A stretch of DNA of 64,000 nucleotides, taken from Blastocladiella emersonii ATCC 22665 (taxonomy: Eukaryota > Blastocladiomycota > Blastocladiomycetes > Blastocladiales > Blastocladiaceae). Location: contig JANHCV010000008.1 of assembly GCA_025594325.1 (NCBI GenBank), forward strand, positions 1,240,001-1,304,000. The letters are read 5' to 3'. The position numbers and the translations under genes were made by a program. The notes under the pieces were generated by a model, which did no database searches, was not told the DNA's origin, and saw nothing but the letters and a program-made list of their open reading frames with translations. This document shows, in pieces, positions 33,728-44,194 of the stretch (its first letter is position 1; each line of letters starts with the position of its first letter).

Positions 33728-34660
33728 ATGAAACACACCACAATAACTTCCTGCAATGAATTGGCCGCAGTGCCGACCGGCTCGGGGCTACCAATTCCAC
33801 GGCAAGAGGGGACCCTGCTCTGTGCCATGAACTTGCGGCTGCAGGAGGTTCACCAAGCGCTTCGGACCCGCTTGCTCATCGCTCATCCGGGGCACATCCG
33901 ACCCGGTTTGCTTGCTTGCCCTATTGCCGATTCGCCAAGCGAGGCTCCAGCAGTCGAGCAGCAACCCGCCGTATCGCTCCCGCCCAAACTGCACCCGTCG
34001 TCGCGCCCGCCTCCGCCGACTGAGCTCTCCTCACCCGCACCCTGCGTCCAATCGGTGGTCTTCTCTGGACAGCTCAACGCCAACGAGCTTTTCTGCTGCA
34101 TCAGGCACCACGCGCCCAACTTCCGCACCCCGCGCGACTCGCGCGCCGGGCTCAAAAACCCGAGCGAGTTCCTCTCCGCATTACGCGCGCTTTTGCCCGA
34201 CGTGCCGCTCGCCCACCTCCTCATCGCCGCGCGGGCCCGGGTCTCGCCCATTTTCTACTGCACCTACGCTCCCCTGCTGCACGAAAGCACGCCCGATGAC
34301 GAGGCCGCGCGCGTCTTCGTTGGCATCGCGCACAACAAGTGGATGCCCGGCTGGATTCAGCGGTGGCAGGCGCTGCGGCCACGGTCCGATCGCCGTGCGG
34401 ACATGGCCGCGTACTTTGACGCCTTCTGCGGGCTTCTTGGCGAGGTCGTCGACCTGACGCCAGACTTGATGTACCAGCAGCATGTCAAGCACGTGTACAA
34501 CATCCGCGTCTACCAAGACCTCAAGTGGAGTCCGTTGCTTGCCCGTGAGCTCATTTCGAACCCAAACGCGTCGCTCTCTGACCTCGCCGACGTCTATGTG
34601 CGCTTGGGCACTGCGAGTGGCCAGGACCTAACACATCAAGTCAAGACCCCGTACGCGTAA
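33728..34660 (+). CDS. Capsid-like family, subfamily C (no zinc knuckle)
   Basis: A 310-residue protein. The leader has LLCAMNLRLQEVHQALRTRL, then a Pro/Ser linker. The capsid-like core at about 145–295 reads PSEFLSALRALLPDVPLAHL, LLIAARARVSPIFYCTYAPL and AAYFDAFCGLLGEVVDLTPD. It ends soon after SLSDLADVYVRLG, before the RS-rich region and knuckle found in the related 46653 gene, so it is a short or truncated form. AACTTCCTGCAATGAATTGG at 33746 onward carries the start motif, so translation could begin at the ATG at 33758. Confidence 0.75.
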   Translation: MKHTTITSCNELAAVPTGSGLPIPRQEGTLLCAMNLRLQEVHQALRTRLLIAHPGHIRPGLLACPIADSPSEAPAVEQQPAVSLPPKLHPSSRPPPPTELSSPAPCVQSVVFSGQLNANELFCCIRHHAPNFRTPRDSRAGLKNPSEFLSALRALLPDVPLAHLLIAARARVSPIFYCTYAPLLHESTPDDEAARVFVGIAHNKWMPGWIQRWQALRPRSDRRADMAAYFDAFCGLLGEVVDLTPDLMYQQHVKHVYNIRVYQDLKWSPLLARELISNPNASLSDLADVYVRLGTASGQDLTHQVKTPYA

Positions 34661-35046
34661 ACTCGCCGAGAACGTCTCCGCATAGCTTGAGACGCAATCG
34701 CGACGCGGGGCCAGTGAGCAACATGGGTGTACTCAAAGTGGCAGTCGCGTTTCCAGCGAACTATGGGTGAGTTCACCAGTTGAGCAGCCATCGACCATGG
34801 TCGGCTTGAGGATATCGGCACAGTCGGACGCAATAGTAAATTGACAATACTACTTCCAAATGCTCCTAATGTGCGATCGCTGTGAAGAGCGAGAGCGGAC
34901 GCGAGCGACACGTCCGCGTGACGTGCGAGTCATGACGATCGGGACGTGGCGCCGCTGCCTCCACCTCGCCGCCTAGCCACCTTGGCACGCTCCCTCTCCG
35001 AAATGACGCGATATTGCGGCTGTACTGACATGTAACTCGATGCAAC
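34661..35046. other. Interval with a repeated 3' element and a promoter
   Basis: AGCTTGAGACGCA, then GTGAGCAACATGGGTGTACT (about 34685–34730), resembles blocks near 37215 and 61120–61200, all within about 0.1–0.8 kb downstream of family genes. The second half, before the 35047 gene, contains ACACGTCCGCGTGACGTGCG and GGGACGTGGCGCCGCTGCCT, closely similar to the region before the 42646 gene. The start motif lies at 35031–35049. Confidence 0.5.
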
Positions 35047-36519
35047 ATGGATGAATCAACACGTGAACACCAGCAACTATTAAAACGCCGCGAAGCAGCG
35101 CTTTTCAGCGCGCTCAGTTTGCGGGCGGAGCTGTGCCACACCACCCTCGTCATGCGCAGCGCTACTCTCGACGACATTCAACTAAAAGTCCTGCGGGATC
35201 GTGCCCGTGTCACTGCGGAGTCTCTTGACGAAGTTGAGAAGGCGGGCGCTGTTATGGAGGAGCAGCCCGCCGCTTCGTTGAATGAATCATCGAGCCCGCC
35301 TACTCCGACTGCTGACTCCTCGCCTACTCCGACCACGACTCTCACTTCTACCCCAGGCAAGACTCTCACTCCTACCTCGGACCTTACTATCCCGCTCGTT
35401 CCGAATGATGCTCCCGCGCCCACTTCGGTCACTTCGCCCACGTCTCCCTTGGCCACCGTTACTATGCCTATTCCGACCACTTCTCGGGCGACTCCTTCGG
35501 ACACCACTCTTAAACCCTCGATACCGGCCTCTCCGCTTTCTCCGCCATCACCATCGCCGCAATCCGGCAAAGCTCCAGCACCGGACCTCACCATGCTGGT
35601 GAAAAAACGGATGCCGTACTTGAACGTGGACCGTGCAAACATCCCGGCCAACATGAATATCAAGAGTCCGGTCCTTTTTCTCACTAAGCTTCGCGCCGTG
35701 GACCCACAAGCCAGCTTGGCATCGCTCCTACTCGCCGCGCGCTCGAGGGTTCGGCCCAGCTTCTACGCTGTGTACTCGGCATTGCTTTCTCAGTCGATGA
35801 CCGACGAGGACGCTGAAACCGCGTTCTGCCGCGCCGCCGATCCTCAATGGAACCCTGTTTGGGTCAGCAACTGGCTTAGGTTGTCGCCGGCATCACTTGA
35901 CAGGCTCAACAAGTTTTACACCACCTTTTGCAGCCTGCTTGCCGAAGTGGTCGCAGTGACGCCCGCTTTGAAAAAGGAGCGGCATATCAAGCTTCTGTTT
36001 GTGCTCAAGATCGAGGGTAGGCTTGGACCCGTCCCTGAATCGATCTGGCGAATTGTGGAGAACGACGACCAGTCGCTCGACGATATCGTTGCCGAAAACG
36101 ACCGGCTCCCTTTGCCACAAATGCCCTCACCAGCTGGCCGCGGGCTGGGGACTTGTGAGCTGTGCGACATTTTGGTTTCACAGACCAGACATGTCGCGAT
36201 GGCCGGTCATGGCACCAGGGCCTGCCCGCTGCTCAAGCAACCTGAAAGGATCGCAGAGTCGTTTGTTGCTGCCACACGCGCACTTGGCTTCACAGATCCC
36301 GTGCTGCCCTCGAAAGACGATGACGTTGCTCTCGTAACTGAGGAGTGGTGGCACCGTTTACAGCGGCATATTCCGCCCGGGACGAAGCACGCCCCTGGCC
36401 TCAACATCAAGCGGTGCCGTGTATTGCTGGTGGAATTGCTTCACCTCCCGGGTTCCCGGCGGACCGGCATTCTCTGGAAGATGTGGGCGCACGTCGCGAG
36501 GCTGACTGGGGCCGGCTGA
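35047..36519 (+). CDS. Capsid-like zinc-knuckle family protein, subfamily A
   Basis: 490 residues, single exon, ATG inside the start motif (35031–35049). Leader: a helical segment, RREAALFSALSLRAELCHTT, and a second helix to about 75, then a Thr/Pro linker (80–180). The capsid-like helical core spans about 205–350 (FLTKLRAVDPQASLASLLLA; CRAADPQWNPVWVSNWLRLS; KFYTTFCSLLAEVVAVTPAL; ERHIKLLFVLKIEGRLGP). A CCHC-type knuckle with a long loop follows: C370, C373, H388, C393. The C-terminal helical domain (396–490) ends ILWKMWAHVARLTG. The order core–knuckle resembles retroelement Gag; homology to Gag is an inference. Intact, and the best reference for subfamily A. Confidence 0.85.
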   Translation: MDESTREHQQLLKRREAALFSALSLRAELCHTTLVMRSATLDDIQLKVLRDRARVTAESLDEVEKAGAVMEEQPAASLNESSSPPTPTADSSPTPTTTLTSTPGKTLTPTSDLTIPLVPNDAPAPTSVTSPTSPLATVTMPIPTTSRATPSDTTLKPSIPASPLSPPSPSPQSGKAPAPDLTMLVKKRMPYLNVDRANIPANMNIKSPVLFLTKLRAVDPQASLASLLLAARSRVRPSFYAVYSALLSQSMTDEDAETAFCRAADPQWNPVWVSNWLRLSPASLDRLNKFYTTFCSLLAEVVAVTPALKKERHIKLLFVLKIEGRLGPVPESIWRIVENDDQSLDDIVAENDRLPLPQMPSPAGRGLGTCELCDILVSQTRHVAMAGHGTRACPLLKQPERIAESFVAATRALGFTDPVLPSKDDDVALVTEEWWHRLQRHIPPGTKHAPGLNIKRCRVLLVELLHLPGSRRTGILWKMWAHVARLTGAG

Positions 36520-37299
36520 GTTGCGTTGCTCGTGTGCTCGGAGGTTTATAAAAACTGCCTTTTTTAAAAACTTTGGCCAGTCTCTAACAATTGAAGGACT
36601 GTGATGGTTTGCCTGGATGACTACGTGTGAAGTCGACATCTCTTGAGCCGGGTGCAGGATGTGCGTGGCCGCAATTCACGCGTCGCTCATTACGTGCAAG
36701 CCGCGCGTGACATGGCGTCCATCCCGCGCGAATCGGGCACCTCCCTGACGCGACATTCGTGTACTCTCGCTCGTTGATAGCGACACCTGATAATCACAGA
36801 GCTAAACGTCTCCAGCGAAAATTGTGCGACCGCTCGCTCTCCTCAACTCGAGGGCCCAAACGTGACCACCTTCGGCCGCAACGGAGAGCGGAAACTTCCG
36901 GGAAACATGGTCGGCGATGACAGGAACCAAGCGCGGGGCCTCGGCGCGGGGCAGGACCCGGGCGTACTGCGCGAGCCCGTCGCGGTCCGCCTGGTCATGG
37001 AGACTGACGGCTCTGATATGTCCTCAAGCACAAGCGTTACATCCCTCTTGTATGAGGATCAGCCGACCCTCGCACAGGGCTTCGCTGATATTCACACGAG
37101 ACAGCTGGCGCGCGACCGACCCTTGCGCAAGCGACGTTGCACGGGGCCTTCGCAGCGGTGGTCGTTCTGGCGATATTGGACGGTGTAGGATGTGGTACGC
37201 GATCGCGTCGCGCAGTGCCGGTGAGCAATTAGAGTGTATTCAAAGCGGTAGGCAGTCAGGTTTCCGGCGAACATGAGGTGAAACGAAAGATTCTACGTC
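36520..37299. other. Long interval without a supported gene
   Basis: A 108-codon plus-strand ORF (36862–37188) and overlapping frames exist, but nothing in them is recognisable. A GTGAGCAATTAGAGTGTATT block near 37220 repeats the 3' element seen near 34715. The minus-strand gene 37300–38730 converges on this interval. Confidence 0.4.
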
Positions 37300-38730
37300 T
37301 TAGTCCTGCTTCCCTTTGCGAATCTCGCCGACCAGCGCCCACATACGCTGCAGCGTGGCCGACTCAACAAACTCGGCGGCGCGAAGGCACTTGATTGCCG
37401 GTTTGATGTGCGCGTGCTGCTCGCCCGTCGCCTCAAAGCGGGCAAGATACCCGCGCAGAAGCTCGCGCAGCGCGTCATCAGCGAGCGACTCACCGTAGGG
37501 CGCCGTAATTCGCTCGATGCGAAGGGCATGCTCGAGCGCCAATGCGAACTGACGAGCGTCGCGGCGACGGAAGCAATCGGGGAGAGGGTGCTGGCAGAGC
37601 GACTCGGGCTTGATGTCGAGCGTGGTGCAGAGAGGGCAAAGTTGCAGCGTCGATCGCGGAGGGGTCAAACAAAGGGAACATGTCTCGGCAAGACTTGTAA
37701 CGGCAAGACTTGAACGAACCGTTGACTGGGTAAGCTCCTTGACCAGGTCAGAAAGGTTCATGGTTTGGGCCCACAGGTCTTTTGCTTTGTGTTGTGTACT
37801 GCGATTGAGCCCTAGGTCGTTGCAATCGATTCCAAGCCCTTCGAGAAATAGGGTCTTGAGGTGCAATGTGCGGTCGACTTCAGCGCGAGAAATCTCGGGC
37901 GAAAGGAGCGCTAAGAACCGCTCCGCGAACCGCTCAACGGACTCGTGCTTGTTCCGCTCAAGCGTGCACCAGTCGGCCATCCAATCAGGCCGCCGGGCTG
38001 GATTGAAGGCATCGAGAAACACCTGGCGAGCTTGCGCGTCGGTCATGTCCGGACGTAGGAGTACCGCACAGCAGCGATAAACCGGAGTTGTGAGTAGCTG
38101 TCGCGAACAAAGCAGGGCACGAGCGAGTTCGCCTGGAGGACAGACGACCGCGGCTTTTTCAACAAATACGCGAAGTTTATGACGGATGGCTGTAGATGTA
38201 AGCTCGGTAACACCAGAATCAAATGAAGGCAAAGCTTGGCAGTCAGTCATGCGGGACCGAAACTCCTTGCCTGTGAGAGATCCGGTACTATGACGATCTG
38301 GAGGTTTACCATTATTCCGCTGAACATTAGTTGTCGGTGTCGGTAACTGTTGTGAATTCGAATGGGCCGAGACCGAGCTCAGGCGCGACGAAGCAGGGGA
38401 GCGAGAGCGCGAACGTGAACGCGAGTGAGAGAGGATCGACAAGCGCCCCAAGGTAGGCGGAGACCGCGACCGACGCCGGCCCTGCGTGTCAGACTGCGAG
38501 AGAGCCGGGGCGCGCTGCGGAAGCATGGCCACAGCGCTCGCGGACACGACGATGGAAGCTGCGGAGTGCAGCAGCGGGGGCACGCTCTCCGGAACCTGTT
38601 CGATTGTTGGCTGGATCCGCTGAGACATAATAGTTTTGAAATAGCGCGAGCGAACGTCCATGGCGCTGAGCAGGGTCTGCTGCTCGAGCGCCGACTTTGC
38701 CTGAATATTCATGGAGGGTGATTGATTCAT
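37300..38730 (-). CDS. Capsid-like zinc-knuckle family protein, subfamily D
   Basis: 476 residues, intact. Leader QTLLSAMDVRSRYFKTIMSQ, then an Arg/Ser-rich linker (RSRSPPTLGR; SHSRSRSRSRSPASS, 86–115). Core about 185–330: VFVEKAAVVCPPGELARALL, RPDMTDAQARQVFLDAFNPA, RFAERFLALLSPEISRAEVD and LHLKTLFLEGLG. Knuckle C365, C368, H381, C386 (C-x2-C-x12-H-x4-C), preceded by a second CSLC pair at 351–354. The C-terminal helical domain ends LQRMWALVGEIRKG. The start motif (TATGTAACTTGACGCAACTT) lies 25–45 bases upstream of ATG 38730 on the minus strand. Confidence 0.85.
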   Translation of the reverse strand: MNQSPSMNIQAKSALEQQTLLSAMDVRSRYFKTIMSQRIQPTIEQVPESVPPLLHSAASIVVSASAVAMLPQRAPALSQSDTQGRRRSRSPPTLGRLSILSHSRSRSRSRSPASSRLSSVSAHSNSQQLPTPTTNVQRNNGKPPDRHSTGSLTGKEFRSRMTDCQALPSFDSGVTELTSTAIRHKLRVFVEKAAVVCPPGELARALLCSRQLLTTPVYRCCAVLLRPDMTDAQARQVFLDAFNPARRPDWMADWCTLERNKHESVERFAERFLALLSPEISRAEVDRTLHLKTLFLEGLGIDCNDLGLNRSTQHKAKDLWAQTMNLSDLVKELTQSTVRSSLAVTSLAETCSLCLTPPRSTLQLCPLCTTLDIKPESLCQHPLPDCFRRRDARQFALALEHALRIERITAPYGESLADDALRELLRGYLARFEATGEQHAHIKPAIKCLRAAEFVESATLQRMWALVGEIRKGKQD

Positions 38731-38751
38731 GATTGCCGAATCCCTGCAGCA

Positions 38752-38857
38752 AGTTGCGTCAAGTTACATATACTCTATGCCGGGATAGCATCTGGATCGA
38801 GAGAAGTTGCGTCAAGTTACATCTACTCTATGCCGGGATAGCATCTGGATCGAGAGG
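38752..38857. repeat. 53-bp tandem duplication carrying the start motif
   Basis: Two head-to-tail copies (38752–38804 and 38805–38857) of AGTTGCGTCAAGTTACATAT and the following 33 bases, with only one or two differences. Each copy contains one inverted start motif, so the 37300–38730 gene has the motif twice upstream. Confidence 0.9.
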
Positions 38858-39063
38858 AGAAAGAATCATGTCACGAGGCGACGCGTCACGAAGCGCGTCC
38901 CACTGCTCACGTGATTGTTTGACGCGTCTCGCACCCAAGCTCTCGCTTGACAGGAACCAGTGTCTTCTCACTGTGAGGGTAGCCGAAGGGAAGCGACGGT
39001 CAGTATAGTTCATTTGTCATTTAGCAAACAATTAGCAGAGAAACAATAACAAAAGTCGCCGTG
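38858..39063. promoter_or_regulatory. Upstream region with ACGCGT and CACGTG motifs
   Basis: GGCGACGCGTCACGAAGCGC, then CTCACGTGATTG and TTTGACGCGTCTCGC within 38876–38933. The alternation of ACGCGT (MCB-like) and CACGTG (E-box) is the clearest in the window. No ORF is supported. Confidence 0.5.
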
Positions 39064-40431
39064 TTACCGCCGCGTGCCTTGTAGCTGCGCGACGAGATCC
39101 CACACGCGGCGCAGTTCCGGCGGGTCGAGGTGCTCCGTCAGCTGGAGGTACTTGACTGCAGCGCCAATGTGTCCGAGACTTTCGCCATTTGCCTCGAAGC
39201 TCGTGAGATACTCGCGCATGAGCACACGCAGGGCCTCGTCTGACAGCCGCTCGAGGCGCGGCACGCGGATCCGCTCCACGCACAACGCGTGCTCGATGGT
39301 CTTTGCGAAGGGGTGGGGGTTGCGGCGGCGCTTGCACCGTTCGAGCGAGTGCCGGCACAGCTTGTCGGGCCGGCTGTCGAACGAGGAGCAGATCGGGCAA
39401 AGTGGTAGTTTCGATCGGAGAGACGGCGGGCGCGGGTGTGATGCATCTTCGCGTAGCAGAAATGCGCGGAGCGAAAAAGCGGGCCGCATGCTCGCAATTT
39501 TGTTGACCAGCGCGAAGAATGTCATGGGTTGGTTGAACCACAAAACCCGGAGTTCTCGATGCTTTTCAGCGCTCAGGCCAAGATTGCTGCAGCCGTGGCC
39601 CAGCTTAGCAAGGTAAATGAGCCGAAGGTGCGGGACGTTTTCGACCTCGTGGCGTGGAACGGCCGGCGCGACGAGGTGTAAGAACCGCTCCGTGAACCGC
39701 TCCGCTGACTCGCCCTGGTGCCGCTTAAGCGCACACCAGTCATCGAGCCACGGCGGCCGCCGATCCCGATCAAAGGCGTCAAGGAACACGCGGTGAGCTT
39801 TGCGCGCCTGTCATGTCGGCCCGTAGGAAGATCGCATAGCAAGTGAACGCGGATGTCTTGAACATGTTCCGAGCAAGCAATGTTGCACGAGTGAGATTGC
39901 CCGGGAGACATTCGGCTATAATCGTGTCCACGAACGCGCGCAGCGCGTCACGAAGGGACTGCGAGCCGAGTTCGTCGGCCTTGCACGGATTACACGCCGC
40001 CGAAGCTCCGTGTTGGTCAATGATGCAGCGGATGGATCGGGGTTTTTCGTATGAGATGAGCGCGTGAGCAGGCGTGACTGGTCACCCATACCCGGCAAGC
40101 CGTGTGCTTCGCGGCCGTGCGAGGGTGAGTGAGAGCGGGAGCGAGAGCGCGTGGGCGGGTGGAGATCACGATGCGAGTTCGTCGAAGCCAGTGATGATCT
40201 TGACCGCACGAGGGCTGCGGGTTGGGCTCGTGGGCGACCCTCAACGGACCCGATACTGAGCGTCGCCGAAGACCCGTCATATACGTAAGCCAAGCCCCAG
40301 GAGAACGTAATTCTTGGCTTGAGCCGCCACATAAGAGCAGTGCTGATAGATTGCAGCCGCAGATTCATGGATTGGAGCAAGAAAGTTGTGTCGTCTGGGC
40401 GTCGCTCCGAGGCGAAGCAGGCATCGTGCAT
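39064..40431 (-). pseudogene. Capsid-like family, subfamily D, frameshifted
   Basis: The 5' part from ATG 40431 reads LLQSMNLRLQSISTALMWRL and an RS-rich linker (RSRSRSHSPSHGRE). The frame is lost near 39990. A middle piece in another frame (SLRDALRAFVDTIIAECLPG; YAIFLRADMTGAQ) leads to the third part, 39789–39064: RVFLDAFDRDRRPPWLDDWC, then the knuckle CPIC…CRHSLERC (C-x2-C-x12-H-x4-C) and the C-terminal domain ending LRRVWDLVAQLQGTRR. Two frame changes (near 39990 and 39800) make it a likely pseudogene. It is the closest relative of the 37300–38730 gene. Confidence 0.75.
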
Positions 40432-40650
40432 GGTTGATACTATGAAGCGCGTTGCATGGAGTATTGCATGGTAGTCTACTGTCGGGTGCGTACTAGTGCG
40501 AGCGGGAGAGAGCGCTAAGGCGCGCTCCGTGGCACCGCGTGTGTCGCTCAAACACCCCACTAGAACCCCTGGTCGGGTTCGCCCTCGCGCCCGCGACGCG
40601 TTGCTCGCTCTCATTCACGCGTGCGCTCCTCGAAAGAGTAGACTATTTCA

Positions 40651-42183
40651 ATGAAGACTCCATGCAGCGCGACTCTCAACAGCACTTCGACGGGCTCGAG
40701 TGTAAATGAACTCAGCGCCGCACTCTCGCCGGCCACCGTCCAAAGTAACAACACGGCCACTGCCGCCGCGACTCTTTCGGCTATGAACTTGCGCCTCCAA
40801 TTTATCCACGCAGCATTTGAGTACCGCCGGCATCAGCCCGCGACAGTCGAACAGCTGGCCGTGGCTATCGCCAAGCATGAACTCTTCTCATCCCAACTGG
40901 CAGAGTTGGAAGTGTCCGTGGGTAGCACTGTTCGACCTCCAAATGAGCTTGCTGCTATGTCTGAGCCGCCGAGATGTTCCGAAAATGGCGATTCTGCGCT
41001 GCCCGCGCCGTCCGACTGCAGCCCCAAGCCGCACGAAAATTCGGGTCTTGCGCCTTACGCATCACCCAAACGGCCCGATCTGGATGCGAAGCTCGAGACA
41101 ACTTCTCGTGCCGCGTCACCGCGGGCTCTGACTTTGCGCGCCCAAGCCCACATCCCTCGGTCAACTCCCGCCGACCTCGCGCACCGAATCCGAACGACGG
41201 TGCCACAGTTTCCCGAGGTTTCTTCTAGCGATCCCACCGTCGCAACCCGCAGCGCCCGAGTCTTCCTCGCCGACTTGCACAGCCTGGTACCCGACGTCTC
41301 GCTTGCAACGGCGATGCTCAATGCGTACCCGATCCTTCCGCGCAAGCTGTACCCCTCGTTTGCAGTGACTTTGCGCGCGACGGCGCCGGACGAGGACGCG
41401 GAACGCGTCTTCCTCGCCGCTGTCAAACCCAACAAGTGGGGCTCCGAGAGACTCGAGCAGTGGCTTGCTTTGAAGCCGAGACCGGGGCAAACGGTGGCTG
41501 ACTTCTTTGCCGTTTACCGCAGGCAGCTCAAGAAGGTGATCACCCTTGATGACGCCGCGGAGCGAGAGTGGCACGTGAAAAAGCTGTTTCTCGATCGATT
41601 GTTCCTTGCGTTCGGCTACAATCCCGGCGACTCCCTTGCCATGACGCGAAACAGTTCCATTTCACTTACCGAGATGGCGGATTTGCTGGGGCACCTCGTC
41701 ATTCCTTTGTCGCGCCTGTCTGCGGAACCAGCCGATCTCGATGGCGGTGAGGGCGATCCGCCGAACTCGTCGGAACCGTTCTCGAATCAATTTCGAATCT
41801 CAGCCAGCGACCAACGCAGCTGCAGCTACTGCGAGCGACTTGGAGGCGAAGCAAGCACGTTCGAGTCGCACATCACAAAGGATTGCCTCGACCTTCAAGA
41901 CCTGCAATCGATTGCAATCTGCGTTGGATTCGCGGCTCGCTACGTGCACGCCCCAAGCCCGCCTCGATCAGGCCACATGAAGAACCATATCCAGGTGTAC
42001 AACGAGTTTGTGCAATGGCTAGCGTTCGTTCATAAGATACCTATACCGAAAGGGACAGCCGGGTCCAAGCGGTCCACAATCAAGGCCGCGCGGAGGAAGT
42101 CGTTTGCGCTGTGCGGCCTTCCAGCGGAGATCTTGAATGACCTGCTCCCGCTTGTGCTGGAACATATCCTTGACCTGTGGTGA
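40651..42183 (+). CDS. Capsid-like zinc-knuckle family protein, subfamily B
   Basis: 510 residues, intact. ATG 40651 precedes GACTCCATGCAGCGCGAC, a start-motif variant inside the first codons. Leader TLSAMNLRLQFIHAAFEYRR and a second helix (70–90), then a linker. Core about 200–350: RSARVFLADLHSLVPDVSLA, DEDAERVFLAAVKPNKWGSE, QWLALKPRPGQTVADFFAVY, EWHVKKLFLDRLFLAFGYNP. Knuckle C391, C394, H407, C412. The C-terminal domain ends LVLEHILDLW. The phrase FGYNPGDSLAMTR in the core is specific to subfamily B. Confidence 0.85.
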   Translation: MKTPCSATLNSTSTGSSVNELSAALSPATVQSNNTATAAATLSAMNLRLQFIHAAFEYRRHQPATVEQLAVAIAKHELFSSQLAELEVSVGSTVRPPNELAAMSEPPRCSENGDSALPAPSDCSPKPHENSGLAPYASPKRPDLDAKLETTSRAASPRALTLRAQAHIPRSTPADLAHRIRTTVPQFPEVSSSDPTVATRSARVFLADLHSLVPDVSLATAMLNAYPILPRKLYPSFAVTLRATAPDEDAERVFLAAVKPNKWGSERLEQWLALKPRPGQTVADFFAVYRRQLKKVITLDDAAEREWHVKKLFLDRLFLAFGYNPGDSLAMTRNSSISLTEMADLLGHLVIPLSRLSAEPADLDGGEGDPPNSSEPFSNQFRISASDQRSCSYCERLGGEASTFESHITKDCLDLQDLQSIAICVGFAARYVHAPSPPRSGHMKNHIQVYNEFVQWLAFVHKIPIPKGTAGSKRSTIKAARRKSFALCGLPAEILNDLLPLVLEHILDLW

Positions 42184-42645
42184 CGCTATCGCTTGATAGT
42201 TTTGTTTCAATAGACTGAAGTTGACAGCTGATCTCGAGGGATCGCGGAAGAAGCGGCGGCGGTCTTCAATGCTCCCGCCGCGTAGAGAAAAACACGTACT
42301 GATCCCACGTTTCGCAGGACGGGTAGCCTTCGCCACATGGGCGAGCGACGCTGCGGCCGCCTATCGTCTCGAACACCGTCGTGTCGATCATGTCCCCAGT
42401 CCTCGGGTCGTACCGTGTGATGAATCATGAGACACGGCTGTTTACACGTGCGCTTTATTGGTGAACCCTGCGGGAAATGAGTGGAACGCGGGAGACATGT
42501 GCGCGTGACACGCACGCCACGGCTGTCAGGAGGTGGCGCCGCTTCCATTTCCTCGCCTCTCTCGTCTGCGCAGCGCCTGCCCGAGCGCTCCCTCTCCCAC
42601 CGAACCTTGTTACAACACTTCCACTGACATGTAACTTGATGCATC
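42184..42645. promoter_or_regulatory. Intergenic region with promoter similar to that of the 35047 gene
   Basis: GAGACATGTGCGCGTGACAC, then GGTGGCGCCGCTTCCATTTC, parallels the sequence before 35047. The start motif lies at 42630–42648. Confidence 0.5.
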
Positions 42646-43982
42646 ATGGGCGAATCAACGCCCGAACACCAAAGACTTGTTGAGCGCCGTAAAGCGACGC
42701 TCGTCACTGCACTCAATCTGCGAGCAGAGCTATGGCAGACCACTCTTGCTTTACGCAGCGCCTCGCTTGGCAGTGCTCAACATAAGATTCTGGAGGCGAG
42801 TGCGCGTGCCACGGCCGAGTCACTGAGCGAGGTCGAGGCGGCAAGTCTTCTGATTGAGGCGCAGCTCGCCGCGCCGCTGCTCGAGCCATCGCACTTGCCT
42901 ACCAGGGCCATCACTCTTGCGCTTACTCCGGCCCCCGCCCGCACACTTACTCTGACCTCCGCTTCCACGCCTTCTCCGGTCCCCGCTGTCATGCATTCTC
43001 CATTCCCCGTTTCCACGGCTTCTCCAGCAAGCACTTGCAAGCTTCTTTCGGCGACCGCTCTCGCGACTCCGCTACCAACCCCACAGCTTCCTCTGCCCTT
43101 GCCACCGCCGCAAGTCGACATCTCCCCCAAGCCAGACCTTGCCACCCTGGTCATGCAACGCTGCCCGTACTTCAACGTGGAGCGAGCAAACGTCCCGGCC
43201 GAGAAGAATATCAACAGTCCGGTCCTTTTTCTCAGTAAGCTTCGCGCGGTGGCCCCGCAAGCCGGCTTGGCATCGCTGCTAATCGCGGCACGCTCGCGGG
43301 TTCGGCCAAGCTTTTACACTGTGTACTCGGCAATGCTATATCCGTCAATGCCCGACGAAGAGGCCGAACTCGCTTTCTGCCGCGCAGCCGATCCCGAATG
43401 GAAAACGTCTTGGGTTAGCGATTGGCTTGCGCTGGCGCCGAGGTCCCTCAGCAGGATCGACGCTTTTTACGCAACGTTTTGCCAGCTGCTCTCAGGGGTT
43501 GTCAAGGTGACACCCGAGTTCAAACAGCAGCGTCATATCAAATTGCTCTTAGTAATCAAGATTGAGGGTGAGCTTGGTACACTTGAACTCCCGCCGGCCG
43601 CACGCTCCCCGACAGTTCGAAAATTTGCGTGCTATGCAATAATGACGATCAAGTCGCAATGGCTGGGCATCACACCGAGGCTTGTCCGCTGCTTGATCAG
43701 CCTGAAGTCCTCGCCGAGTCGTTTGTGTCCGCTGCACGCGCACTTGGTTTTGCGGACCCCGTGAAGCCCTCGCAGGACGACAACATTGCCGAGATAACCG
43801 AGGATTGGCGGCGGCGCATTCAGAAGGGACAGATTCCGCCCGGCACGACGAAACCCGCTGCACTCAATATTAAACGGTGCCGTTTCATGCTGGCGGCGTT
43901 ACTCGGCCTCCCGCGGTCGCGACAGATCGGCACACTGTGGGACATGTGGGAGCGGGTGGCGAAGCTGACCGGGAACGGCTGA
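42646..43982 (+). pseudogene. Capsid-like family, subfamily A, frameshifted before the knuckle
   Basis: ATG 42646 in GTAACTTGATGCATCATGGG. Leader, linker and core closely match the 35047 gene: FLSKLRAVAPQAGLASLLIA, CRAADPEWKTSWVSDWLALA, FYATFCQLLSGVVKVTPEFK. The frame is lost near 43600, where about 45 residues are also missing. A second frame restores the knuckle CVLC…GHHTEAC (C-x2-C-x10-H-x4-C) and the C-terminal domain ending LWDMWERVAKLTGNG at 43982. One small deletion explains both losses. Confidence 0.8.
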
Positions 43983-44194
43983 GTCGTGTTGTTCGAGCAG
44001 TAAGGGAGCTGTTGTAAACTTTGGTTCAATTTATGGCCAGTCTCTCGCTGTAAAGTGATTCAGACTATCCAACATTAAGCGGAAATCTTCTTGATAGAGG
44101 TCCATAGATCGAACTCTACCTTGTCAATGCGAGCCGGTCACCTTCGCGCCTCAACCTTCGCGCGCTCCAGCTCTCGCCTTGGCTCATAAAGTAC

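Noticed and set aside
36862-37188. 108-codon ORF between two family genes
   Set aside because: No family features, start motif or recognisable segment; not distinguishable from chance in GC-rich DNA.
43560-43620. Short intron joining core and knuckle in the 42646 gene
   Set aside because: None of the GT–AG pairs restores the correct frame, and about 45 family residues are missing; a deletion explains both.
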